Source of the DNA: JAAUTT01 sp038213375
GTDB taxonomy: Bacteria; Bacteroidota; Bacteroidia; Bacteroidales; JAAUTT01
NCBI GenBank assembly: GCA_038213375.1
Contig: JBBQTB010000009.1
Coordinates: forward strand, 81,607 to 145,606
DNA: 64,000 nt
Direction: 5' to 3'
Position numbers and translations under genes: made by a program. Position 1 is the stretch's first letter, and every line of letters begins with the position of its first letter. The notes below the pieces were generated by a model, which did no database searches, was not told where the DNA came from, and saw only the letters and a list, made by a program, of their open reading frames with translations. This document shows, in pieces, positions 28,218-36,800 of this stretch.

Positions 28218-28241
28218 AAATCATGTTGATGAACATACGTT

Positions 28242-28249
28242 TACTTTTG
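28242..28249 (+). promoter_or_regulatory. Candidate -7 box for the YD-repeat lipoprotein
   Basis: TACTTTTG fits TAnnTTTG and lies 49 nt upstream of the ATG at 28299, immediately after the terminator. No clear -33 element. Confidence 0.35.
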
Positions 28250-28298
28250 TTCTATTGGCAAATATTAATTATAATTTAAAGGATATAAATATATTAAC

Positions 28299-29201
28299 AT
28301 GTACTATCGATTATTTGTATGTTTGTCTATTAGCACATTACTCATTTTCGCGTCTTGCTTAAAGGATTTGCCGGACAATAAAAACAACGATCTCTATCAA
28401 TGGAAGTTAAGAGGAAATGTAAAAACACTATCCGAGATCAATTATTCAAAATCCGGAAAGTATAAGACGAATATTTCATTTAATAAAGATGGTTATGTTT
28501 TGGAACAATCTTCCTTCAACCCTGATGGATCGCTTATAAGAAAATGGAAATACGATTATGATTCGCTAAACCATAAACAAAAACGATATTGCTATGTATT
28601 ACGCGATAGTTTATCCTATATTCTTAAATATTACTATAATAACAAAGGAAAACTTATATCTTTAAGAATATCAGATATCGATACTATTTCAAAATTAAGA
28701 ACCACCATTTTGTATGATGACAATCAGAATATAATTGAGGAAAATACATTCGGACAAAAACTAAACCTTGAACAACAGGTAAAATATACTTTTGACAGCA
28801 ATAACCGGGTAATAGATGAAAATCATATTGACTTATTAAATAACCAGCAATGGAAGCAAAAATATACTTATAATGTTAATAGTAAAGATGAAGAAATTGC
28901 CTATTTCTCCCCAAATAACATCCTTTTAAAAAAAATCACATACAAATATATAAAGAAAAAAAATCCTTCACTGATATGTTATTATGATGCCACCAATAAA
29001 CTTGTAAGTACTACCGAATATGCATATAATCATTATGGGGATGCAATTGAAATAATTGAAAAAAATATAATCAACAAGCAGCAAAATATCCAAATATCTA
29101 ATTATAAATATGATAAAAATGGGAACTGGACATTTTTATCTGAATATAAAAATCAAAATCCCGAAAATTTAAATACCAGAGAATTGAAATATTACAAATA
29201 A
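28299..29201 (+). CDS. Lipoprotein with YD/RHS-like repeats, function unknown
   Basis: 300 residues with a lipoprotein signal (LLIFASCLKD; Cys at 21). The mature part is a series of strand-turn units such as WKYDYDSLN, FDSNNRVIDENH, YNVNSKDEE, YAYNHYGDAIEI and YKYDKNGNWTFL, similar to YD repeats of RHS shells and to many Bacteroidota surface lipoproteins. No toxin domain or catalytic motif is seen. It stands alone between a terminator and a palindrome-rich spacer. Its codons are AT-rich and Lys/Asn-heavy compared with the SusD gene upstream. Confidence 0.65.
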   Translation: MYYRLFVCLSISTLLIFASCLKDLPDNKNNDLYQWKLRGNVKTLSEINYSKSGKYKTNISFNKDGYVLEQSSFNPDGSLIRKWKYDYDSLNHKQKRYCYVLRDSLSYILKYYYNNKGKLISLRISDIDTISKLRTTILYDDNQNIIEENTFGQKLNLEQQVKYTFDSNNRVIDENHIDLLNNQQWKQKYTYNVNSKDEEIAYFSPNNILLKKITYKYIKKKNPSLICYYDATNKLVSTTEYAYNHYGDAIEIIEKNIINKQQNIQISNYKYDKNGNWTFLSEYKNQNPENLNTRELKYYK

Positions 29202-29547
29202 AATTTATGTTGTGAATTAAAAAATCAAAAATGACTCGGAAAGGACAATAATTAATTTCAAAACATGTGATTTTTTCAGTTATAGCAAGCAACTTTTAGT
29301 CGCACTTATGAAACGTGCGAGAGTTCGTGAACACTTCACTACCCACCATTACTGCCTTTGCCAGCGAGCTATGAACTTTCAAATTACACTGAAACCCGCA
29401 TGATGCATACTCTATGTGTTATGACTAAACCCTAGGTACATTGTTCTGAGCAGCTCACCGTGCAAATTCAATTGGCGGGTTAGTCTACTCGATCAGCGGC
29501 ATGTGCTTTTCTATCCATAAAGGTCTATGAGTTTAAATTTGCAGGCG
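29202..29547. other. Gene-free spacer with a cluster of short palindromes
   Basis: No reading frame looks coding. The core is less AT-rich than its surroundings and holds several perfect short palindromes: CGCAC...GTGCG (29301-29319), GTTCGTGAAC (29323-29332), GCATGATGC (29398-29406), CCTAGG (29431-29436) and TGAGCAGCTCA (29447-29457). It lies between the 3' ends of convergent genes and at the edge of an accessory module, so it may be a recombination site, a structured RNA or a termination region. Confidence 0.4.
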
Positions 29548-30534
29548 TCATAAATTACTAAACTGATTCTTGACATAAGGTTTGTCAGTAAGTTTCTCAA
29601 GCATTTTAATTCTTGTTTCCATTTGGTGCATGATGGTCTTATCGTAATCGTTTTTAGAGTCGCCCAATTTGTTAACTAAAACGAAAAGTTCAATCGCAAT
29701 AAAAAACAGAAATATTAAAGCCCAAACCGCCAACGCGACACTTGATGAAAATAGAATTGAAAAAAGGATTTTTAGTTCATCAAGGAACCCCTTTTTTGAT
29801 TTTAAGTCCTTCTCAAGTAAATCTTGAATGTTTAACTTCTCATTCTCTTTTCTCGTTTTTTGCTCTCTTAGATATTTTATTTGCGCAACAATTGATGGAA
29901 TCATTTCGGCTTTCGGATTTGGGATTGAATTATTCGTAACTGTTCTGTTGGTCAAAACCAATTTTCGGGTATCGGAATCTTTTTCGTATTGGTTAGTCGT
30001 TGAAGGAATATAAATTGTAGGATTTTTTCCAATGTCAATAATTGTGTTTACTCTTTCGATCTCCTTTAATTGAATTGAATTGTCAAGTTGCTGAATTTGT
30101 GATGTAAGTTCCTGTGTTTTGATAGGAAGCAATCTGTTTACTTCTGTCTGTATGTTACTTATTTGGACTTTTTCTACATCATCCTTGAAAATTATTTGGT
30201 CAAGAATGACAGAACCAATAACAGCCATTACAATTCCAATTATAACACGAAAATAATAAGCTAGCGAATTTCTTCCGATTGATAAAATAATTTGTCTCTC
30301 AATCTGAATCACCATAACTAACATTACTAATGCCCCAATTAATGAAATATACAAGTCACCATGCAAGTAGCGTTGCGTAAATGCATATCCTATAAAGGAC
30401 CACAATGTGCATACAATTAAAAGTGCAGAAAGATATTTCTTTACTGCTTTGGCACTCGCTTCACTTGAATTTTTTACAATCGCATAATTGTATCCTGTCA
30501 AGAAGCACCCGAATTTTACCCATAAATCTTTCAT
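29548..30534 (-). CDS. DUF4407 integral membrane protein
   Basis: 328 residues. Three membrane helices near the N-terminus (about 36-54, 61-79 and 90-112) precede a long charged coiled-coil-prone region (about 125-250: IQTEVNRLLPIKTQELTSQI, then YLREQKTRKENEKLN). A fourth helix follows (about 258-283, VALAVWALIFLFFIAIELFVL), then a charged tail. The order and the N-terminal KFGCFLTGYN motif fit DUF4407, a family of unknown function. It is last of three tightly spaced minus-strand genes (12-nt gap to the previous one). A role as a membrane effector in a defence-like module is inference only. Confidence 0.75.
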   Translation of the reverse strand: MKDLWVKFGCFLTGYNYAIVKNSSEASAKAVKKYLSALLIVCTLWSFIGYAFTQRYLHGDLYISLIGALVMLVMVIQIERQIILSIGRNSLAYYFRVIIGIVMAVIGSVILDQIIFKDDVEKVQISNIQTEVNRLLPIKTQELTSQIQQLDNSIQLKEIERVNTIIDIGKNPTIYIPSTTNQYEKDSDTRKLVLTNRTVTNNSIPNPKAEMIPSIVAQIKYLREQKTRKENEKLNIQDLLEKDLKSKKGFLDELKILFSILFSSSVALAVWALIFLFFIAIELFVLVNKLGDSKNDYDKTIMHQMETRIKMLEKLTDKPYVKNQFSNL

Positions 30535-30546
30535 CTGTAAATATTT

Positions 30547-31107
30547 TTACTTTAAAATCTTTGATTGAGTAATTGCAGACAAGCCACGCATAAATCCTTT
30601 TTGGTATGAAAGAATTACTCTTTCTATCATGCCAGTTCCAGATTCTATTTCCGATGCAATTATATTCACTTCTTCAATATCTTTTATTGCTTTTTCCTTT
30701 TCGGACTTTAACTCTTCAACTAAGTCAATTAATCCAGCTCTGCTCCTTGAACTAATATGAAAGTCATAATCTTTAATTTTCTTTTCGTAATAATTATTGA
30801 CTCGCTTAATGAGTATTTGCAAGTCAAGTTTTATTAGTTTAATTCCGTTTGATTTATTGCTGTCATCAGCATTTGTAAGTACATCGTCATACCCTCTTGT
30901 TTCGTAATCAGCTTGAAGAAAAGCATATACAACATCAATGCCGTTTGCCACACCAATGGAGGAATACATTGTTTGTTGCCCTTGCGGTTCTTTATCCTCT
31001 ACAAAAAGTTCACGTGGAACTTCAGTAGTTTCATGATTTGCCATAGTGTCATTTGCACGTGAAGTGGTTTGCGGTTGGTTTTGTTTAAAGAAATTAAATA
31101 GTCCCAT
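30547..31107 (-). CDS. Hypothetical cytosolic protein, middle gene of the HNH/DUF4407 module
   Basis: 186 residues without signal peptide or membrane helix. The N-terminus (MGLFNFFKQNQPQTTSR) is a short amphipathic start followed by a disordered, Thr/Gln/Glu-rich linker to about 48. The rest is helical with a coiled-coil-like stretch (about 115-160: KIKDYDFHISSRSRAGLIDL, then EELKSEKEKAIKDIEEVN). I do not recognise the family. It sits 28 nt after the HNH gene and 12 nt before DUF4407, so the three are probably co-transcribed and may act together. Confidence 0.65.
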   Translation of the reverse strand: MGLFNFFKQNQPQTTSRANDTMANHETTEVPRELFVEDKEPQGQQTMYSSIGVANGIDVVYAFLQADYETRGYDDVLTNADDSNKSNGIKLIKLDLQILIKRVNNYYEKKIKDYDFHISSRSRAGLIDLVEELKSEKEKAIKDIEEVNIIASEIESGTGMIERVILSYQKGFMRGLSAITQSKILK

Positions 31108-31135
31108 TGCTATAAGATTTTATTTTGTGAATAAA

Positions 31136-31447
31136 TTATTTTATGTATTTGGTAGGCACTTTATAAAGACGGTGTCCCTTTTGGTGACAACTCTCGCAAA
31201 GTGTTATCATCAAATTGTGGGAATATTCCCAAGGATTTCTGAATGTATTAAGTGTACGTGAGAAATGATATTGTCTATGATGAACGTGTAATTTATTGTC
31301 CGATTTACAAATAAAGCACATATTTTTGTCTCTTTCAAGAAGCTCTTTTCGTTTTGATTTCCATCGCGGATCAAACAGTGCTGCACCATAAGGCCCATGG
31401 TTTAGTGTTGTTTCGTCGTTCGTGATTAAGCCAAAGTCAGTATTCAT
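31136..31447 (-). CDS. HNH endonuclease-domain protein
   Basis: About 103 residues from ATG at 31447. A zinc-finger HNH layout is clear: C44xxC47 (CFIC), H56-H57 in HVHH, N78 in SHNLMITLC, and C84xxC87-H88. It resembles compact HNH nucleases that nick or cut DNA. An in-frame TTG at 31507 would extend it into the recombinase remnant and is less likely. It is the first gene of the three-gene minus-strand module. Small HNH proteins can be parts of restriction or phage-defence systems, but also free-standing homing-type nucleases. Confidence 0.75.
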   Translation of the reverse strand: MNTDFGLITNDETTLNHGPYGAALFDPRWKSKRKELLERDKNMCFICKSDNKLHVHHRQYHFSRTLNTFRNPWEYSHNLMITLCESCHQKGHRLYKVPTKYIK

Positions 31448-31491
31448 AGCTGCAAAGTTAAATTTATTCTTTCGGTTGAATATCGCATTTT

Positions 31492-31662
31492 TTATAATCC
31501 TAAACAATCAGTCGGCTTGTTTTTTTGAAATTTATTTTTTTGAAAGATGGTGTAATTTTCGGTGGTTTTGCTGTTTTTATATCCTAATAATCGTTGAATA
31601 TACCTTAAATCAATACCGTTTTCTAATAAATGGGTGGTAAAACTGTGACTCAGGGAAAGACA
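31492..31662 (-). pseudogene. C-terminal remnant of a tyrosine recombinase (XerD/phage-integrase type)
   Basis: 56 codons open after a TAA (31665-31663), with no start. The translation contains LSHSFTTHLLENGIDLRYIQ, then RLLGYKNSKTTENYTIF, unmistakably the catalytic C-terminus of Xer-like integrases. The HxxR-box arginine is replaced (LSHSF instead of LRHSF), while the catalytic Tyr (TTENY) is kept. The rest of the gene is missing. It ends just upstream of the HNH gene and marks a former mobile-element boundary. Confidence 0.8.
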
Positions 31663-31866
31663 TTACTAACACGCGACATCGCGATAAGTAGCGACGATGG
31701 TGGACTCCTGCGTTGGAAAATTGACCGACCTTTCATTGCCATAAATCTAAGTATTCCTAATATTGCCAATAAAATAACAATCGCCGAATCGTTGGAAATT
31801 CCATGAAAAGTGACTTTGTGCAATGTATTTTTTTAACTTGCGGCAAAAATTATCTAGTAATTTTTG
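31663..31866. other. Gene-free stretch with nested palindromes
   Basis: Beyond the integrase remnant I see no gene. Around 31670-31695, CGCGACATCGCG and TCGC...GCGA form overlapping short palindromes, followed by AT-rich sequence leading to the next sigma gene. The sequence may be an old recombination site. Confidence 0.35.
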
Positions 31867-32457
31867 ATGGTGAACGAAACTGAATTTACACAACCATTAC
31901 GCGCAGGCGATGAAGCGGCATTTGAAGAACTGTTCAAATGTCACTTTTTACCATTATGTCAATATGCCAATCATTTTATTAAGGATAAAACGTTGTCAGA
32001 AGAAATTGTGGAGGATTTTTTCTGCTGGCTTTGGGAAAACTCCGAAACTATTAGCATTACTGCTTCACTAAGAGCTTACCTGTTCCGAAGTATTCACAAT
32101 AAGTGCATGAAACACTTACGGCATGCCGCTGTTGAGCAAAAATACCGAGAGACGGTTAATTATTCTTTACTTGATCAGGAGTTGCATCAACCCCAATCAG
32201 CTCATTACCCTTTAGCCAATTTAATTGCTAAAGAACTTGGTGTTGCAATTGAGAAGGCGATTGACGGGTTGCCAAATCAATGCAAAGAAATATTTCTGTT
32301 ACATCGCAACAAAGAATTATCATATCCTGAAATTGCGAAAAAAACCGGTTTATCCGTCAATACTATAAAAACGCAGATGAGCAGGGCACTGAAGAAACTG
32401 CGTACCGAGCTTAAAGATTATCTCCCATTATTGTTGTGGTATTTTATTTATCGTTAG
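31867..32457 (+). CDS. ECF-type RNA polymerase sigma factor (second locus)
   Basis: 196 residues from the ATG at 31867 (TTG just before and GTG just after are also in frame). Region 2 is at about 10-80 (EAAFEELFKCHFLPLCQYA, EEIVEDFFCWLWEN) and region 4 at about 130-185 with YPEIAKKTGLSVNTIKTQMSRAL. The C-terminus ends in LPLLLWYFIYR. It resembles the first-locus sigma factor in length and motif order. It is expected to drive the downstream SusC/SusD pair under control of the FecR gene 96 nt away. Confidence 0.92.
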   Translation: MVNETEFTQPLRAGDEAAFEELFKCHFLPLCQYANHFIKDKTLSEEIVEDFFCWLWENSETISITASLRAYLFRSIHNKCMKHLRHAAVEQKYRETVNYSLLDQELHQPQSAHYPLANLIAKELGVAIEKAIDGLPNQCKEIFLLHRNKELSYPEIAKKTGLSVNTIKTQMSRALKKLRTELKDYLPLLLWYFIYR

Positions 32458-32504
32458 TCGCAAATTACGGGTTTTACTAAATACTCTATTTTTTTTACTT
32501 CCCT

Positions 32505-32536
32505 TGTCACCCTGTTTAACTTTTCAGGGGTCTATT
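32505..32536 (+). promoter_or_regulatory. Bipartite motif upstream of FecR (second copy)
   Basis: TGTCAC (32505-32510), 18 nt, GGTCTATT (32529-32536), 17 nt before the ATG at 32554. It mirrors 21425-21456 in sequence and spacing. Candidate ECF promoter. Confidence 0.45.
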
Positions 32537-32553
32537 ATGCAGAAATCAATCTC

Positions 32554-33720
32554 ATGAAAAAGTTAGAAGAATATCCGGAAATTACCGACGATCTGGTTAA
32601 ATATATTGCAGGTTCGGCGAATTTTGATGAACGTAAAAAAGCTAAAATATGGATAGCTCAAAATGAACAAAACCGTAAATATTTCGATGAGCTGAAGGAT
32701 GTTCATGAGGCTTCGGTTGTGTCGGCTACTGGCTCAGATTTTAATTCGGACACCTCTTGGGAAAGAGTAAAGAGCAGGTTTTACAAAAGAAAATCTGAAC
32801 GGTTACTTAACCGGCAACAAGAGAACAAACAAAGAGATTTAAAAAATCAATGGTTTCGAATTGCAGCTATTTTTATTCTGGCTTTTACTCTTGGCGGTTT
32901 TTTGATTTATTACATTAGTGATTACAGAATCAAACAACAACCAGTTGTATTTAACGAAGTATTAACACCGTTTGGATCGAGGTCGTCGCTTGTTCTGGCT
33001 GATGGAACCAAAGTTTGGCTAAACGCCGGAAGCAAATTAAGTTATCCGGTAAATTTTTCCGAGGCTTCGCGAGATGTTTATTTGGAAGGTGAAGCTTATT
33101 TTGATGTAAAAAAAATGACAAAAAAGAAATTTATTGTCCATGCATCAAATATCAATATCAACGTGTTGGGTACAGAATTTAATGTTACAGCTTACCCTGG
33201 AGAAAAAACAATACAAACTACTCTTGTAAGAGGGCGCATAATAATTGAAGGTGCGGGGAAATGGTATTCGGCAATTCAATCGACTGAACTAAACCCTAAT
33301 CAAACAGCTACTTATATTAAGAACTTAAATACTCTGGTTACCAAAAATTCGGAAATCGAAAAGAAGACGCAAAAAATTAAAGCAGTAAATAAAGAAATTA
33401 AACAGTTAACAATTACAGCCAAAATCGATCCGATAGTTTATACTTCGTGGAAAGATCACAAGTGGTTCATAGTTTCGGAAGAATTGCAGAGTTTGGCTAC
33501 CAAATTGGAACGCCGCTATGATGTTAAAATTATTTTCACAAACGAGTCCCTCAAAAATTACAAATTTACAGGAACGCTCACCGATGAAACCTTACAGCAG
33601 GTTTTAAACATCATAAAAATCACATCGCCAATAGAATATGAGATTGTAAACAAAAATGTAACATTCAAAATAAATACGAAGTCAAAAAAATCGTATGATG
33701 AGCTTTTAATAAACAGGTAA
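32554..33720 (+). CDS. FecR-family anti-sigma factor (second locus)
   Basis: 388 residues: cytoplasmic part 1-99, membrane helix about 101-121, FecR domain with PFGSRSSLVLADGTKVWLNAGS and EGEAYFDV, and a C-terminal DUF4974-like domain with LKNYKFTGTLTDETLQQVLNII. It senses the STN domain of its SusC partner and controls the sigma factor encoded upstream. Unlike the first locus, it is not translationally coupled to the sigma gene, and the gap holds the bipartite motif. Confidence 0.92.
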   Translation: MKKLEEYPEITDDLVKYIAGSANFDERKKAKIWIAQNEQNRKYFDELKDVHEASVVSATGSDFNSDTSWERVKSRFYKRKSERLLNRQQENKQRDLKNQWFRIAAIFILAFTLGGFLIYYISDYRIKQQPVVFNEVLTPFGSRSSLVLADGTKVWLNAGSKLSYPVNFSEASRDVYLEGEAYFDVKKMTKKKFIVHASNININVLGTEFNVTAYPGEKTIQTTLVRGRIIIEGAGKWYSAIQSTELNPNQTATYIKNLNTLVTKNSEIEKKTQKIKAVNKEIKQLTITAKIDPIVYTSWKDHKWFIVSEELQSLATKLERRYDVKIIFTNESLKNYKFTGTLTDETLQQVLNIIKITSPIEYEIVNKNVTFKINTKSKKSYDELLINR

Positions 33721-33775
33721 CTAATTGTTAATATATTATATGTTAGCCTATGTAACAATCCGGAGCAAAAACAAA

Positions 33776-33806
33776 AACCGCAGGATGGTATGAACACCCA
33801 GCGGTT
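33776..33806 (+). promoter_or_regulatory. Leader hairpin of second susC-type gene
   Basis: AACCGC (33776-33781) pairs with GCGGTT (33801-33806); inner bases GGATG can partly pair with CACCC. The A-rich lead-in and the CYGCAGRATG-like 5' side match the first locus. The stem starts 110 nt and ends 80 nt before the ATG, compared with 109 and 81 nt in the first locus. Confidence 0.5.
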
Positions 33807-33885
33807 CGCTTACAGAAAAATAACAGGAATATACGGGTATGAACCGAGTTCTTCCGAATTAATTAACTAAATAGCAAACAAATTT

Positions 33886-36800
33886 ATGAAAAAAAAACAT
33901 GAATATGCCCAATTATTTCCATTTCACGGGCAAAAAAAACTACTATGTATCATGAAGCTATCCTTTATTTTTACGGTACTATTTACTTTCCAATTAGCTG
34001 CAAGTGTATATTCTCAATCGGAAGTGTTTAGTGTAAACTTAAAAAATACTACAGTTAAAGAGGTTTTTAAAACGATTGAAGGACAAAGCAAATTTCGTTT
34101 TTTTTACAACGACGAGTTAACTGATATGAACCGTCAGGTAAATCTGAATGTAAAGAATATAAAAATAGAAGCTATTCTCGCCGAGTTGTTCGATCATTCA
34201 AAAATAACCTATCAAGTACTCGACAATAACCTGATAGTAATATTACCCAGGCAAGTCATTCAACAACAAACACTAACCGGCTTAGTTACTGATGCGACTA
34301 ATGACGAACCCATTATTGGTGCCAACGTAACTATTGAAGGAACAACTTCAGGCACGGTAACCAATGCGAATGGAAAGTTTATTTTGGTTATTCCTAAATC
34401 GGATGCTGTTGTTGTAGTTTCCTTTCTGGGATATAATCCGCAAAAAGTCTCGGTAAATGGCCAATCAGTTCTGAATATTAAATTGGAGCCAGATATTACA
34501 AAACTAGATGAGGTTGTTGTTATTGGATACGGTACAGTAAAAAAGAGTGATGTTACAGGTGCTGTTTCTTCGGTTTCAACTGAGAAGATAAAAGCAGTTC
34601 CGGTAAACGACTTTCGTCAGGCCTTACAGGGCAGGGCCGCCGGAGTTGATGTCAATTATGGTAGTCGTCGCCCTGGTGATGGAGCTTCCGTTTTAATTCG
34701 CGGACGACGTTCCTTTACAGCGTCAAATGATCCGCTATATGTGATTGATGGAATACCAACCAGCAACGCACAGCTCGGCGATATCAATCCAACAGATATT
34801 GAGTCGATGGAAATATTGAAAGATGCTTCGGCCACAGCAATATATGGTTCCAGGGCTGCTAACGGTGTAGTTTTGATTCAAACCAAACGGGGAAAAACAG
34901 GAAAAACTATTGTAACTTACGATGGATATTATGGAATTAGCCAAATCGCCAGGAAAATGGATTTTGAAGATGGGGCTGGATATGCCGAGCAAAAACGGGA
35001 AGCCTACCGAAATAATACCAAAAACTATTATAAATCTTCATATGCGGATCCTTTCTATGATTATTTCGATGCCAACGGTATTTTTAAGCAAGATCCCATA
35101 CTATGGGAATCTGTTTCCCAAGGATATGAATGGACAGATGATGCGAAAACAGTAGTGAAACGAGATGATAATGGAATTCCCATCTATCATCCTGATCAGG
35201 TACGTTCTACTGATTGGACTTCATTGGTCACCCGACAAGGAGCTACTCAGAACCACAACATTAGTATCTCAGGTGGTAGTGAGAAAACAAAGGTGTTATT
35301 TGCTGCAACTTCTTATAGCGAACAAGGTGTTATAAAAGGTCAGGATTTTCAGCGGTATAACATCCGGTTGAATTTGGATCACGAAGTAACCAAATGGTTT
35401 AAAATAGGAGCTTCAACGAATTATTCCTATTCTAAGCAAAATTATGGTTCAAACCTCTATAATTCAACCACAAATATATTACCTCTTGCCCTTCCTTATG
35501 ATAAGGATGGCAATGTCGTGTTCAGACCAGGAAACGACGCCTTGACTTACACTCCTCTTAATGATATTGAAGGGATGATAAATGAGCGAACCAAAGGACG
35601 TTTCTTCTCTGCTATTTATACTGAACTTAAACCATTCAAGGATCTTACCTATCGAATGAATTTCGGGCCTGACTTTGGTCAGTACCGGAATGGAGAATTC
35701 CGGGCAGCCATGTCAAGTGATCGCCAGGGTTCAAGTCCATATGCAAGATATTACCAGGACCAACGTTGGAACTATGTATTGGAAAACATTCTTACCTACA
35801 ACAAATCGTTTGCTCAGAAACACGATCTTGGGTTAACCTTGATGCAAAGTATACAAGATGAACGGTTTGAAAGTTCTGAAATTACCGCTTACAATCTTCC
35901 TTATGAAGCCCAAAAATGGTATAATATCGGAACTGCCGGAACAATCAATAGTATTGGAAGTAATCTTTGGACTCAAAAAATGGCTTCGTTTATGGGTCGT
36001 ATTAATTACTCCTACAATAACAAGTACCTGATTACGATTACCGGTCGTCAGGATGGTGCATCCATGCTTGCTGAAGGTCATAAGTACGATTTTTTTCCAG
36101 CCATTGCTTTGGCTTGGAAAGTTGGGAAAGAAGATTTTTTTAAAAATATCAGCTTCATGAGCGACCTCAAACTTCGGGGAGGTTATGGTGTAACCGGTAA
36201 TTCATCGATTAGTCCATATCAAACCCAGGGAGACCTGGCAAGAACCAAATATGATTGGAATGGATCCACCGGTTATGGATATCGGCCAAATACAATTCCT
36301 AATAAAGGCCTAAAATGGGAAACAACGGCCTCCGCCAACGTTGCCCTTGATTTTGGGCTTTTGGACAACCGAATCACAGGTACCATTGATGCTTACCAAT
36401 CCAATACTTCAAATCTGTTAATGCAGATGCAATTGCCAACGGAAAGCGGTTTTGGACTTATGCTTGCCAATGTTGGTAAGACACGGAATACCGGCCTTGA
36501 AATCCAGCTATCGGCCACGATTTTGAATACTGCTTCAGGGTTCAAATGGAGTACCGATTTGATGTGGTACAAAAACAAAGAAGAAATCACAGAACTTTAT
36601 GGTGGTAAAAAAGATGATCCGGGAAATAAATGGTTTATTGGCCAGCCAATCAGAACGTTTTATGACTATAAATTACAAGGAATTTGGCAGGACACGCCTC
36701 AGGATAGCGCCATGATGAAGGCCTATAATGCTAAAGGAGCCAAATTTGCTGCCGGAAAAATAAGGGTAGTGGATACCAATGGAGATACTACTATTAATGC

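Noticed and set aside
29301..29457. Palindromes in the spacer as a tRNA or known RNA gene
   Set aside because: The stems do not assemble into a cloverleaf, and no conserved tRNA T-arm or CCA end is seen.
31448..31507. TTG start at 31507 for the HNH gene
   Set aside because: It would overlap the 3' end of the tyrosine recombinase remnant; the ATG at 31447 gives a complete domain.
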